This document shows, one piece after another, positions 53,791 to 62,809 of a stretch of DNA of 64,000 nucleotides. The translations under genes were made by a program, and so were the position numbers. The stretch comes from Paenibacillus profundus (GTDB lineage Bacteria > Bacillota > Bacilli > Paenibacillales > Paenibacillaceae). The notes under the pieces are model-generated. The model made no database searches. It had not been told where the DNA came from and saw nothing but the letters and a program-made list of their open reading frames with translations. Every line of letters starts with the position of its first letter. The stretch's first letter is position 1. The stretch lies in the NCBI RefSeq assembly GCF_021369635.1, contig NZ_JAJNBZ010000019.1, positions 60,671 through 124,670 of the forward strand, written 5' to 3'.

Positions 53791-53888
53791 TTGAATTGGA
53801 AATAAGCATGATGCCAATATTGGATATCGAGGAAATGGTTGACAAAGGTGGAGTTTAAGGATAGTATTCTCGGTAGTCTGATTATATA

Positions 53889-54058
53889 TCCTCATTAGGT
53901 GAGGCTCCTATACAAACAAAGGCCACTGCCCGGAAATATCGAAAGATGCCTACGGGTAGAACAGGAACTGTCGAGCTAAGGCTTTTCTTAAGGTGGCTAA
54001 GAAATGATTGTATTTCTTTACGTTGTATAGTGCCAAAGCCCGGTTAAGGGGAGGCGTA
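53889..54058 (+). promoter_or_regulatory. M-box (ykoK) magnesium riboswitch
   Basis: The conserved M-box blocks appear in order: TTAGGTGAGGCTCCTAT, CACTGCCC, GAAATATCGAAAGATGCCTA CGGGT, AACAGGAACT, AAGGTGGCT and GTATAGTGCCAAAGC. These RNAs end transcription when Mg2+ is plentiful. A terminator hairpin lies at 54084-54116, but no recognisable magnesium transporter follows. Confidence 0.88.
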
Positions 54059-54083
54059 AGTAAACACATTTGTTTCATTATGC

Positions 54084-54116
54084 ACCCTCTAGCAGCTATG
54101 CTTGGAGGGTTTTATT
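54084..54116 (+). terminator. Intrinsic terminator of the M-box expression platform
   Basis: ACCCTC/GAGGGT stem, loop TAGCAGCTATGCTTG, then TTTATT. Its position 25 nt after the aptamer fits the Mg2+-dependent attenuation of ykoK RNAs. Confidence 0.7.
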
Positions 54117-54141
54117 ATGTGCGCGGGAGGTGACTGTTCGA

Positions 54142-54258
54142 ATGGACGGAAGCGGAAGTAGGATGTTTGACCAATTACGGCTTAGGTCTGCGATGCAGAA
54201 GCATTCCCTGATCATTTCCATTGATGGTTGCCAACGGGCATACGTACTTTGGTTATGA
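54142..54258 (+). CDS. Small unrecognised reading frame behind the M-box (38 aa)
   Basis: GGGAGGTGA lies 11 nt before ATG 54142. The product MDGSGSRMFDQLRLRSAMQK continues to a short hydrophobic end and has no known domain. It may be the stub of a deleted magnesium transporter gene, since the M-box would normally control mgtE or corA. The strong site suggests it is still translated. Confidence 0.35.
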   Translation: MDGSGSRMFDQLRLRSAMQKHSLIISIDGCQRAYVLWL

Positions 54259-54351
54259 ATCTCACTGATTTTGCCACGGAACGCTTTTGATATCATTTGC
54301 ATACATCCGAGAGCCGCTGCCAAGCAATTATGAAATAAAAGAGGTTATGGT

Positions 54352-55512
54352 ATGCTGCGAAAATTAAAACGTGTGGATCCGTTGATGCTGTGGATTTTGC
54401 TGTGCTTTATGGCGGTTAGCACTATCGTTATTTACAGCGCAACGACAAATACGAGTTATGAAGGCTTGCACAAGAACAACATGATGCTCTATGCCGCATT
54501 TTTTATTCCGCTCCTCGTTACGGCTTGGTTCGATTATCGGGTTGTCGTGCGTTATTTATCCGTCATCCTCTATGTCACTGGCATTGCATTGTTGGCACTC
54601 GTCATGTTCAAAGGGGTTGACATCAATGGTTCTGTACGCTGGATTGCCATCGGAGGACAGCAATTTCAGCCTTCCGAATTAATGAAGCTGTTCACCATAT
54701 TGATGCTGGCCCGGTTTTTGGGGCGGCGTGAAGGGGAGGAGCTGCGGCTGGTTCGGGATATCGTCCCGCTCGGCCTCATTATCGCGATTCCGGTCTTTTT
54801 TGTTTTGAAGCAGCCTGATTTAGGAACGTCGATCGTGTTCGCGGCGATTTTTGTCGCTATGATATGGATGGCAAATGTGCGCATGTCACATATGATAATC
54901 GGTTTGTCTGCGACAGCCGCTGTTATCGTTTCCATTGTGGTTCTGTATTACACGAACAGCGATTTGCTGGCCCAATTCATTAAGCCTCATCAGATGGCGC
55001 GCATTGAAACATTTCTTGATCCGACCAGCGACTCGGATCAGGCGTGGCATGTGATGAATTCGATCCGTGCGATCGGCTCGGGCAGGCTGTCGGGAGACGG
55101 GTTCACTCAAGGCTTTTTTATTCATAGCGGGTACATTCCTTACAGTTATTCGGATTCGATATTCGTCGTCATTGGTGAGGAGTTCGGTTTTCTTGGATCC
55201 GCCATGCTCATTCTGTTATATTTTCTGCTTATCTACCGTATGGTTCTGATTGTGAAAGACAGCAATAATCTGGAGGGCGCCTATCTCGTTGTCGGCATTA
55301 TTGCGATGTTCACGCTGCAAATCTTCGAAAATATCGCCATGCATATCGGGTTGATGCCGCTCACAGGGCTGTCCCTGCCCTTTATAAGCTACGGCGGGAG
55401 CTCGCTTCTGACCAATATGATCTCGATCGGGCTTGCGCTAAGCGTCAAAATTCATCAGGAAGAACCCGATCTGCTAGAACCGCTCACAACGAAATCAGTC
55501 ATGTTCCATTAA
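54352..55512 (+). CDS. RodA/FtsW/SpoVE (SEDS) family glycan polymerase
   Basis: This 386-residue multi-pass membrane protein polymerises peptidoglycan strands with a partner class B PBP. About ten helices are seen. SEDS signatures are GSVRWIAIGGQQFQPSELMK, LKQPDLGTSIVF with the essential Asp, GFFIHSGYIPYSYSDSIFVV IGEE and TGLSLPFISYGGSSLLTNM. RodA is the best guess (elongation), but FtsW/SpoVE cannot be excluded. No PBP gene is adjacent. Confidence 0.9.
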   Translation: MLRKLKRVDPLMLWILLCFMAVSTIVIYSATTNTSYEGLHKNNMMLYAAFFIPLLVTAWFDYRVVVRYLSVILYVTGIALLALVMFKGVDINGSVRWIAIGGQQFQPSELMKLFTILMLARFLGRREGEELRLVRDIVPLGLIIAIPVFFVLKQPDLGTSIVFAAIFVAMIWMANVRMSHMIIGLSATAAVIVSIVVLYYTNSDLLAQFIKPHQMARIETFLDPTSDSDQAWHVMNSIRAIGSGRLSGDGFTQGFFIHSGYIPYSYSDSIFVVIGEEFGFLGSAMLILLYFLLIYRMVLIVKDSNNLEGAYLVVGIIAMFTLQIFENIAMHIGLMPLTGLSLPFISYGGSSLLTNMISIGLALSVKIHQEEPDLLEPLTTKSVMFH

Positions 55513-55560
55513 TTGTGATGATGCTAATGCGGTCAGTCAAATCCGAATGTTGCGTGAACC

Positions 55561-55587
55561 AAGCCCTTGCCATTCAGGCAAGGGCTT
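55561..55587. terminator. Bidirectional terminator between rodA-like and doxX genes
   Basis: AAGCCCTTGCC/GGCAAGGGCTT, an 11-bp perfect stem with a 5-nt loop, between convergent genes. T tracts are weak (TT GCGG one way, TTGGTTC the other). Confidence 0.65.
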
Positions 55588-55593
55588 GCGGTA

Positions 55594-56106
55594 TTAAGCT
55601 TGAGCTTGCGCCTGTGGCTGCGCATGTGCCTGCGGGGGAATTCGCCTGGCCCTGCCGAGGAAAAAGTAACCGTCTAAGCCGATTCTGCCCGCGTTCCATC
55701 CGGCTACTGCAATGAAGCTGCAGATTAGGATAAACAAGGGATTCCAACTGATCGAACCTGAGAACAGAAAGGAAAAATTCATCATCATGCCCATAATAGA
55801 GGCCAGCCAAGTCATCAGCCCGAGAATGAGGCCAAGACCGACTAGAAGCTCGCCAAAGGCCACCAAGTAGCTGAAGAAGCCGGAGGTTGGCAGAGCGACG
55901 TTCTTGAGGAACCACGCCCACCAACCGGGAACGATTGGACGATCGCCAACCGATTTGGCGATCGCCGCTTCAAGAAAGCCGCTTGCATCGAATCCATTCG
56001 TAAGTTTCCCCCATCCTGCCGTCACCCATTTATACCCAACGTATAGACGGAGAACACACAGCAGCACGGCGGCGCTGAAATGGGATCGCAGCCAGTGCAC
56101 AAACAT
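55594..56106 (-). CDS. DoxX-family membrane protein
   Basis: The 170-residue protein has four transmembrane helices and the DoxX pattern: LRLYVGYKWVTAGWGKLTN, FSYLVAFGELLVGLGLILGL and MMMNFSFLFSGSISWNPLFI. An odd Pro/Gln/His/Ala tail ends the protein (PPQAHAQPQAQAQA). DoxX relatives are tied to thiosulfate or redox functions, but the role is unknown. AAAGGAGTG precedes ATG 56106. Confidence 0.85.
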   Translation of the reverse strand: MFVHWLRSHFSAAVLLCVLRLYVGYKWVTAGWGKLTNGFDASGFLEAAIAKSVGDRPIVPGWWAWFLKNVALPTSGFFSYLVAFGELLVGLGLILGLMTWLASIMGMMMNFSFLFSGSISWNPLFILICSFIAVAGWNAGRIGLDGYFFLGRARRIPPQAHAQPQAQAQA

Positions 56107-56410
56107 AAGTAAACCACTCCTTTTGCTTTGAATTTAGGCAGCGCGCTGTCTTATGATACCGGTTCTGGTATATTGTACAAAAGTTGAAGCGGTTTAACAA
56201 ATAGTTATCGGTTACATTTTGAGGGGGAAATTTCTACAATTTTATCATTAATACATTGACTGATGAGTTATCAGGTATGAAAAAAGCAATTTCCAGTAAC
56301 AAGGGGTAACTCTGCAAACGCTTAATGTCAAGTTGATTCAGATGGAAAGAAAACTGTCAAAAGTGAAAAGACGGCTTTAAGCAATAATAAATACAGAGCA
56401 TAAGGGAAGA

Positions 56411-56702
56411 AGCAGGATGGGTACGCGCTGGCGGAGCTCATCTTTTTGCTGTGTATGCACAGTCGTATTTTGTGAGAAGGGGAGCGAATGGTCTTTGCAT
56501 CCGGTGTCTTTTGACCATTCTCCCATTCACTCAGTCTCGTTGTGAGCACCGTGACGCTAGACGAGCACGAGTCACTTCCAAGCGGTGATTTCCATTTGCA
56601 GCGAAGGGGGTTGGGTGACGGAAGAAGTATTTTTCCTTGTAAAATCCTTCTTCTGATGTAAAGGGAGAGTGAGGCAAGAGGCGGATAGCAACAACGATGC
56701 GG
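56411..56702 (+). repeat. Noncoding repeat copy A, upstream of the COG0523 gene
   Basis: This diverged copy of 58102-58484 is in the same orientation. Shared blocks are AGCAGGATG...GAGCTCATCTTTTT, GTCTTTTG..CATTCTCCCATTCACTCAG, GTCACTTCC..CGG.GATTT.CATTTGCAGC and GAGAGTGAGGCAAGAGGCG. No supported gene occurs in 56107-56780. The first block is the terminator of the COG0523 gene in the other copy. Confidence 0.75.
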
Positions 56703-56781
56703 TTGTGAGATTGAAGCTTTCTAGGAATAGAAGTAGCATTGATTCGTTGTTTTTCTCTTTCACGAGGAAGATGATGGATGC

Positions 56782-56833
56782 TTGACAAAAGGGGAATAGT
56801 ATAGTTATATTTAAATCGTAATTATTACGAATA
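56782..56833 (+). promoter_or_regulatory. Promoter and Zur box of the COG0523 gene
   Basis: TTGACA (56782-56787), a 17-nt spacer and TTATAT (56805-56810) form a strong promoter. AAATCGTAATTATTACGAAT at 56813-56832 matches the Zur box (TCGTAAT.ATTACGA) and covers the transcription start, so zinc-loaded Zur should repress it. Confidence 0.88.
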
Positions 56834-56878
56834 ATAAAAAGGTGCTAATTATAGCCGCCGCATGAAGGAGGATAATCC

Positions 56879-58081
56879 ATGCACGATCAGCGTATACCGG
56901 TAACCGTACTGAGCGGATATTTGGGTTCCGGGAAGACGACGATATTAAATCATGTGTTAAACAATCGGGACGGACTTCGTGTAGCCGTCATCGTTAACGA
57001 TTTAGGGGAAGTAAATATCGACGCGAATCTCATCAAAGACGGTGGCGGCTTATCCCGCACCGAAGAGAAGCTGGTGGAAATGTCGAACGGATGCATCTGC
57101 TGCACGCTGCGCGAGGATTTGTTGAAAGAGGTGGAGAAGCTCGTCAAAGAGGGCCGGTTCGATTACATTCTCATCGAGTCGACGGGGATAGGGGAACCGG
57201 TACCTGTGGCGCAGACCTTCTCGTATGTGGACGAAGAGCAAGGTATCGATTTATCGCAGTTATGCCGTCTGGATTGCATGGTGACGGTGGTGGACGCGTA
57301 TCGTTTCTGGCACGATTTCTCGTCGGGCGACAGTTTGCTCGATCGGAATGAGGCGGCTGGTGAAGACGATACGCGGAGCGTCGTTGATTTGTTAATTGAC
57401 CAGATAGAATTCTGCGATGTGCTCATCTTGAACAAATGCGACATGGTGAAGGAAGAGGATCTGCTGCAATTGGAAGGCGTGCTCCGCAAGCTGCAGCCGC
57501 GCGCCAAGCTCATCCGCACATCTCATGGACGGATCGCTCCGCAGGATATTTTGAATACAGGGCGGTTCGACTTCGACGCAGCCAGTCAATCGGCGGGATG
57601 GATGCAAGAATTGCAGTTGGGGCATCACACACCGGAGACAGAGGAGTATGGTATCGCTTCGACTGTGTACCGCCGCAAGAAGCCATTCCATCCCGAACGT
57701 CTTACGTCATGGCTGGAGGATTTCCCGGACGACATCGTCCGCGCGAAAGGGTTGATGTGGTTGGCTTCGCGCAATGTGGCCACCAACTTCAGTCAAGCCG
57801 GTCCCTCCATTCAGATTGGTCCTGCCGGTTATTGGGTCGCTACATTGCCCGAACGGGAAAGGCAGGCCGTCTTAGAGGATCATCCGGAGATTGCGGCAGA
57901 CTGGGACAACCGGTTCGGGGATCGCTGCACCGAGGTCGTGTTGATTGGCGTCGATATGGATAAGGAGCGTATGGTTCGTTCGTTGGATGCGTGCCTCTTG
58001 ACCGATGAAGAGATGTCGGCGGACTGGTCGGCCTTTCATGATCCGCTTCCTAATCTCATTGTGGAAGAGATAGGCCAATAG
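56879..58081 (+). CDS. COG0523-family zinc metallochaperone GTPase (ZagA/YciC-like)
   Basis: This 400-residue G3E GTPase delivers Zn2+ to client enzymes under zinc shortage. It has Walker [10 protein letters not shown], the metal-binding CxCC in [12 protein letters not shown], the Walker B/switch region [15 protein letters not shown], the base-specificity motif NKCD and a C-terminal CobW domain. The Zur box upstream supports the zinc role. A terminator (58107) follows. GGAGGAT precedes ATG 56879. Confidence 0.93.
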   Translation: MHDQRIPVTVLSGYLGSGKTTILNHVLNNRDGLRVAVIVNDLGEVNIDANLIKDGGGLSRTEEKLVEMSNGCICCTLREDLLKEVEKLVKEGRFDYILIESTGIGEPVPVAQTFSYVDEEQGIDLSQLCRLDCMVTVVDAYRFWHDFSSGDSLLDRNEAAGEDDTRSVVDLLIDQIEFCDVLILNKCDMVKEEDLLQLEGVLRKLQPRAKLIRTSHGRIAPQDILNTGRFDFDAASQSAGWMQELQLGHHTPETEEYGIASTVYRRKKPFHPERLTSWLEDFPDDIVRAKGLMWLASRNVATNFSQAGPSIQIGPAGYWVATLPERERQAVLEDHPEIAADWDNRFGDRCTEVVLIGVDMDKERMVRSLDACLLTDEEMSADWSAFHDPLPNLIVEEIGQ

Positions 58082-58101
58082 TATAAAGATATAGCGGTAA
58101 A

Positions 58102-58484
58102 AGCAGGATGAGCCCGTGCTGGTAGAGCTCATCTTTTTATTTTGGTAATACAGCCCGTTTGGGGAGAGTAGGAAGCCTGTACCATTATTCCCCCCATGTC
58201 TTTTGGTCATTCTCCCATTCACTCAGGCTTACAGCGGCGCTGTGTCGTTTAATGTGCAGCGTCACTTCCGAACGGACGATTTTCATTTGCAGCTACAGGA
58301 GTAGCGGGTGAAAGGCAGTGCCTATTTTCTCTAAGATCGGAACTTGAAGTGGGGGAAAACAAGCGACAACCTATGCAGCTTCTGCAGACGAGACGTCGGA
58401 TTGAGTAGCTTGGAGACGAGAGAAATCCTTTTTTCTGATGGGAGGGGAGAGTGAGGCAAGAGGCGAATCAGAACAACAATATGG
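58102..58484 (+). repeat. Noncoding repeat copy B, downstream of the COG0523 gene
   Basis: This is the partner of 56411-56702, with the same block order but longer in the middle (extra ~90 nt around 58330-58420). The COG0523 gene and its Zur promoter sit exactly between the two copies. No protein-coding frame is supported in 58082-58659. Confidence 0.75.
58107..58143 (+). terminator. Terminator of the COG0523 gene
   Basis: GATGAGC/GCTCATC stem followed by TTTTTATTTTG, 26 nt past the stop. It is part of repeat copy B. Confidence 0.75.
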
Positions 58485-58659
58485 CCGTCCACCTTGCATA
58501 TTTTGATATGGGGGATGGAACAAACGTTCTTGTAAGAGGCAGTTAAATTATGGTATAATTCAATCGGCTGGACGCAGTAAGCGATTCAGCACAGGTGATA
58601 ATGCAAGACTAGAGGATCAGGAATTCATATTTATGAATGAAGGAGCAGGTTGAATACAT

Positions 58660-59175
58660 ATGACGATACACAGAGCTGTCCCGGCCGAATTGGATGATGT
58701 GATGACGCTTGTTCGGGAATGTACGGAGCAGATGCATTCGCAAGGAATTAATCAGTGGGATGAGAATTATCCGAACGCTCATATTTTGATGGAGGACATC
58801 CGCTCGGGATGGCTGCACACCTACCGGGATGGCGAGGAGATTGTTGGGATGATGACCTTGGATGAAAATCAGGAGGAGGAGTTCGAAGCAATATCGTGGC
58901 GTGATCAGGGTGGAAGAGCGCTCATTGCCCATCGATTGGCTGTTAAGCCGAGCCATCAAGGGCAAGGGATTGCGAAGAAGCTGCTTGCTTTTGCAGATAA
59001 CTATGCGCAGGAACAAGGTTACAGCAGCCTGCGCTTTGACAGCTACAGCAAGAACACAAAAGCCGTGGAGTTATATAAGCGGTTGGGATATGAAGTTCGA
59101 GGGGAGATTGTATACCCGTCCCTTGAATTTCCCTTCTATGTGTTCGAGAAGCATTGGACGGCTGTCAGCAATTAA
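58660..59175 (+). CDS. GNAT-family N-acetyltransferase
   Basis: The 171-residue enzyme shows the GNAT core: RLAVKPSHQGQGIAKKLLAF for acetyl-CoA binding (Q/RxxGxG/A) and SLRFDSYSKNTKAVELYKRL GYE for the C-terminal part. N-terminal IHRAVPAELDDVMTLVRECT is the usual first strand-helix. Substrate unknown. GAAGGAG precedes ATG 58660. The DinB gene follows 26 nt later, so they may be co-transcribed. Confidence 0.85.
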   Translation: MTIHRAVPAELDDVMTLVRECTEQMHSQGINQWDENYPNAHILMEDIRSGWLHTYRDGEEIVGMMTLDENQEEEFEAISWRDQGGRALIAHRLAVKPSHQGQGIAKKLLAFADNYAQEQGYSSLRFDSYSKNTKAVELYKRLGYEVRGEIVYPSLEFPFYVFEKHWTAVSN

Positions 59176-59201
59176 GTTGGCGAAGGAGTAGCAATTAGAC
59201 G

Positions 59202-59669
59202 ATGATAAAATTATTTCAATACAATTGGATGGTACGTGAGGAATGGTTTGAGTGGTGCATGCAGCTTCCACATGAAGAATACATTCGCGAACGTGTAGGT
59301 GGAGTCAGAAGCTTCCATCGAACCCTGTTTCACATTATCGATGTCGAATCGAGTTGGATTCGAGCATTAGATGGCAAGCCAGACGAAATGCCATCATTGG
59401 AACAATATGATACGGTAGAACGACTTCATTCTCTATCCAAACATTACCGCTCTGACGTAGAATCATTCGCTGCCAAGTGGACATCAGAGATGGAACTGAA
59501 GTCTTTTAGTGTACCTTGGGAGCCGGATGAGACGCATACTTATGGAGAAGTGATCCGACATGTCATTGCCCATGAGATTCATCATATCGGTCAGATCTCC
59601 GTCTGGGCACAAGAAATAGGGAGCAAGCCGGTGTCCGCCAATTTCATTGGCAGAGGACTGAACACATAA
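59202..59669 (+). CDS. DinB-family protein
   Basis: The 155-residue protein has the three metal-ligand histidines of DinB four-helix bundles: RSFHRTLFHIIDVESSWIRA, TYGEVIRHVIAHEIHHIGQI SVWAQ. The members are metal-dependent and often linked to damage- or thiol-related roles; the reaction is not known. GGAG precedes ATG 59202. Confidence 0.85.
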   Translation: MIKLFQYNWMVREEWFEWCMQLPHEEYIRERVGGVRSFHRTLFHIIDVESSWIRALDGKPDEMPSLEQYDTVERLHSLSKHYRSDVESFAAKWTSEMELKSFSVPWEPDETHTYGEVIRHVIAHEIHHIGQISVWAQEIGSKPVSANFIGRGLNT

Positions 59670-59769
59670 CGACAGAAGATTGAACTGATAGCTCACATCG
59701 AAAGAAGCCAATCATTTCTATATAAAATCATTCATTAATTGAATTTTAATTGAATTATTATGTACGAAC

Positions 59770-59805
59770 GAGACGATGCCTCCAAAAGGGCGCCGTCTCT
59801 TTGTA
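59770..59805 (+). terminator. Terminator after the DinB gene
   Basis: GAGACG/CGTCTC stem with inner GCC/GGC, then TTTGTATTT. The remainder of 59670-59987 holds no gene that I can support. Confidence 0.6.
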
Positions 59806-59987
59806 TTTATAGGATATACGTTAAGGGAATGCATTTGACATATGGGATCTGCATACTGTAGAATGAACAAAAATACCAGTTAGTCAAAAAAAGAACTCTA
59901 TGGTACGGAAATTGATAGAGGAGTGAGCAATGACAGTGAGTCGTCGCAGTAATTGAGATTGGTTTCGATTTTGGGGGAGGAACATGA

Positions 59988-61208
59988 ATGTCCAGAAAAG
60001 AAAAATCTAGTGGTTCATTATTCATATTGATGTTGAATATGTTCATTGTCATGGTCGGAATGGGACTCATCATACCGATTATGCCGAAATTCATTACAGA
60101 GTTCGGGGCATCCGGACAAGCGATGGGATATCTCGTCTCGGCGTTTGGTCTAACGCAGTTTGTTTTCTCACCGTTTGCAGGAGAATGGTCGGATAAGTAT
60201 GGGCGTAAAAAGATGATCGTCTTCGGAATTGCCATGTTTACGATTTCCCAGTTCATTTTCGCGGCAGCCACCGATATGTGGATGCTGTACGCATCCCGTT
60301 TCCTCGGAGGAATGGGTGCGGCATTCATGACGCCAGCCATGATGGCTTATGTCGCGGATATTACGACAGAATATAATCGGGGCAAAGGACTGGGGTGGCT
60401 AATGGCTTCCATGAGTCTCGGGGTGGTCGTCGGACCGGGAATCGGAGGATTTCTTGCTGAGAGCGGAATTCGCATTCCATTCTACGCCGCAGCGATGATC
60501 GCGGCTATCTCAACTGTAATTTCGCTATTATTCTTACCGGAGACGGTGTCGATAGAAGCACGTATGAAATCGAAGCTCTCACAGACAAAGCGTGAAAACA
60601 TTTTGAAGCAGTTCGCAAGATCATTCAAGGCACCTTATTTCATGCTGTTGGTGCTCATTTTTACGATGACATTCGGTCTGATGGGCTTCGAATCAGTATT
60701 TGGACTGTATGTCGACAAGAAATATGGCTTCACACCTAAAGATATTTCGCTCATGATTACGGTTGGCGCCCTCTTGGGCGTAGTCATTCAAGCGGTTCTG
60801 ATCGACAAGCTGTTGCGCCGATTCGGCGAGAAGAAATTGTTGAATGTCATGTTTGTCGTAGCTGGCGTGAGTATGATAATTATGGTGTTCGTCCAGGGCT
60901 ACTTCCTCATATTTGCCGTATCGGGTCTGTTCTTCATTGCGACTTCTATTATCCGTCCGGCGATCAACACGTTATTGTCTAAGATGGCAGGAAATGAGCA
61001 GGGCTTCGTTGCCGGTATGAATAATGCATATATGAGCTTAGGCAACATTATCGGTCCAGCAATTGCGGGTACATTGTTCGATGTAAACATTAACATTCCA
61101 TATGTGGTAGGCGCAGTCATATTAGTTATGAGCTCCTTACTGTTAGCTGCATGGAGCCGAAGCAGCAGCGCGAGCAAAGCGGCCAAGTCTGAAGCGGTTC
61201 ATGCATAA
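59988..61208 (+). CDS. MFS multidrug efflux transporter (Bmr/NorA-like)
   Basis: This 406-residue, 12-helix drug:proton antiporter has MFS motif A FAGEWSDKYGRKKMIVFG in the first loop, the antiporter motif C GVVVGPGIGGFLAE in helix 5, and GLGWLMASMSLG. This combination is that of the DHA1 drug-efflux family; substrates are unknown. GGGGGAGGAA precedes ATG 59988. A strong terminator follows. Confidence 0.9.
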   Translation: MSRKEKSSGSLFILMLNMFIVMVGMGLIIPIMPKFITEFGASGQAMGYLVSAFGLTQFVFSPFAGEWSDKYGRKKMIVFGIAMFTISQFIFAAATDMWMLYASRFLGGMGAAFMTPAMMAYVADITTEYNRGKGLGWLMASMSLGVVVGPGIGGFLAESGIRIPFYAAAMIAAISTVISLLFLPETVSIEARMKSKLSQTKRENILKQFARSFKAPYFMLLVLIFTMTFGLMGFESVFGLYVDKKYGFTPKDISLMITVGALLGVVIQAVLIDKLLRRFGEKKLLNVMFVVAGVSMIIMVFVQGYFLIFAVSGLFFIATSIIRPAINTLLSKMAGNEQGFVAGMNNAYMSLGNIIGPAIAGTLFDVNINIPYVVGAVILVMSSLLLAAWSRSSSASKAAKSEAVHA

Positions 61209-61222
61209 TATTGGGTCAGCAG

Positions 61223-61252
61223 GAGTGCATCATGAGATGCACTCTTTTTTTT
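61223..61252 (+). terminator. Terminator after the MFS gene
   Basis: GAGTGCATC/GATGCACTC, 9-bp perfect stem with loop ATGA, then eight T residues. Confidence 0.9.
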
Positions 61253-61398
61253 GTTGAAAAAGTTTCCATAGTCGGATACACTTGAACCAACTTTATGGAG
61301 TGCTCGACAACGAAATAGCAGGGCTTCAAATCGATATTGCAGCGTATTGTGTATGACATGAACATGTTCACTACAATAAACCCAAGGAGATTATTCGT

Positions 61399-62238
61399 AT
61401 GAAAATCATGAATTTCTCGCATGCGGCTCCGTTCCTTAATGCCGCCCTGCCATTGTTAATGCAAGATGAAGCGGTGAACAATGTCATGATCGGGTTAGCA
61501 ATGCAATTGCGCCAACAGCACAGCGATGTGTACTTCGCTCTGCTGTCAGACCATAAACCTGCATTGGCCGCACTCATGACTCCCTCAGGACCATTGCATC
61601 TGTACGGTAAAGATTGCACTGCCGGACATCTTAATCTGCTCGTGCACAACATCCGCCAGCAACTCAGGAGCGTATCCCAAGTTGTCGGACCTACGGGGCT
61701 CACGAATCTGTTTGCAAGCGTGTGGTCCAATGCGACTGGCTTTAAAGCGGTGAATAGCAAGTTGTTGAGCGTATATTGTCTAGAGCGCGATATGCTGTTG
61801 CCCGATAAGAGAAGAGGTATGCTGCGCTCGGTAGAAATGAAAGATGAGCATCTTTTGACGCAATGGATGTATGAGATGTCCGTCGAGACTGGCATTCCCA
61901 TTAGGGAAGAAGATGCTAGCTGGAGGACGAAGCAGAGCATTGCGGACGGAGATTTGTATTTGTGGGAAGTGGAAGGAAGGCCCGTATCTATGGCAGGGAA
62001 AGTAAGGTCGACCCCGAACGGTATTGCCATCCATTCCGTATATACGCCGCTGCCTCTGCGAAATATGGGGCACGCTGCCGCTTGTGTTGCAGCGTTGAGT
62101 GAACTTCTGCTTCACTCTGGTTATGACTTTTGCTGTATTTTTGCCGATGATACTCTTGCGGGGGCCGGACGATTGTACACGAACATGGGATATGAACAAT
62201 TGGAACATGTAATTGAACACCACTTTATATTGGGTTGA
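61399..62238 (+). CDS. GNAT-type acetyltransferase with N-terminal extension
   Basis: The 279-residue protein has a helical N-terminal domain (FLNAALPLLMQDEAVNNVMI) and a C-terminal GNAT-like fold with IHSVYTPLPLRNMGHAAACV and FADDTLAGAGRLYTNMGYEQ. This two-domain plan is found in FR47-type acetyltransferases. Substrate unknown. CAAGGAGAT precedes ATG 61399. Confidence 0.75.
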   Translation: MKIMNFSHAAPFLNAALPLLMQDEAVNNVMIGLAMQLRQQHSDVYFALLSDHKPALAALMTPSGPLHLYGKDCTAGHLNLLVHNIRQQLRSVSQVVGPTGLTNLFASVWSNATGFKAVNSKLLSVYCLERDMLLPDKRRGMLRSVEMKDEHLLTQWMYEMSVETGIPIREEDASWRTKQSIADGDLYLWEVEGRPVSMAGKVRSTPNGIAIHSVYTPLPLRNMGHAAACVAALSELLLHSGYDFCCIFADDTLAGAGRLYTNMGYEQLEHVIEHHFILG

Positions 62239-62270
62239 GCGGAGGGCAGCATCGGGGGGGATAACAAGAA

Positions 62271-62295
62271 AAGAGCCTAAAGGCAGGCTCTTTGC
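62271..62295 (+). terminator. Terminator after the GNAT gene
   Basis: AAGAGCCT/AGGCTCTT stem with a 6-nt loop, then TGCG; T tract short. Confidence 0.6.
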
Positions 62296-62413
62296 GTTAT
62301 GTCATTCATATGTGGAATGTGATTATGAAAGGAAACGGTGTAGCACGGGCACGAGTCACAATGGACGGCCTACGCGATAGAAGTGGCTATACTTTGAACG
62401 GAGTGTGCCGTAT

Positions 62414-62641
62414 TTATGCGCGCCGTTTCTTTTTTTTGTTTACTCGGCTAATGGTCGCTACCCCTTCTTCAATAGTATTGAACGTGAAAAAGTGCCGCGG
62501 TATCGGAACGCAATGATGACGGTTCACAATTTCAATGGGGTGAATGACGGGAAGGATTTGCGGATGAAAAAAATCGCGGATGATCGGAGCCGTCGGACAA
62601 ATGATAGGTTCAGCTGGCGGGCAATGCGGTCTACAGGACAT
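62414..62641 (-). CDS. CotD-like spore coat protein
   Basis: The 75-residue protein is rich in His, Pro and Cys: MSCRPHCPPAEPIICPTAPI then FFHPQILPVIHPIEIVNRHH and PRHFFTFN. This is the composition and layout of the CotD inner spore coat family. A basic lysine tail (NKKKKRRA) ends it. AAGGAG lies 9 nt before ATG 62641. It is transcribed against its neighbours and would be made in the mother cell during sporulation. Confidence 0.72.
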   Translation of the reverse strand: MSCRPHCPPAEPIICPTAPIIRDFFHPQILPVIHPIEIVNRHHCVPIPRHFFTFNTIEEGVATISRVNKKKKRRA

Positions 62642-62809
62642 ACGGTACAACTCCTTTCGTTTAGTTGGTTACATTATATTGGACTGACCCCGATGAGGTA
62701 TGTTCACTTGTACCGATGGCATTCGGTTTTGATGAAAATGTCCCTACTGGCATAAATATACGCAAGAAAGGGCATCTTTACCAAAGAGCAGAAGAGAGAG
62801 GTGACATGG

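Noticed and set aside
56328..56788. Overlapping minus-strand frames before the COG0523 gene
   Set aside because: They lie in the noncoding repeat, are not kept open in the second copy and have no start signals.
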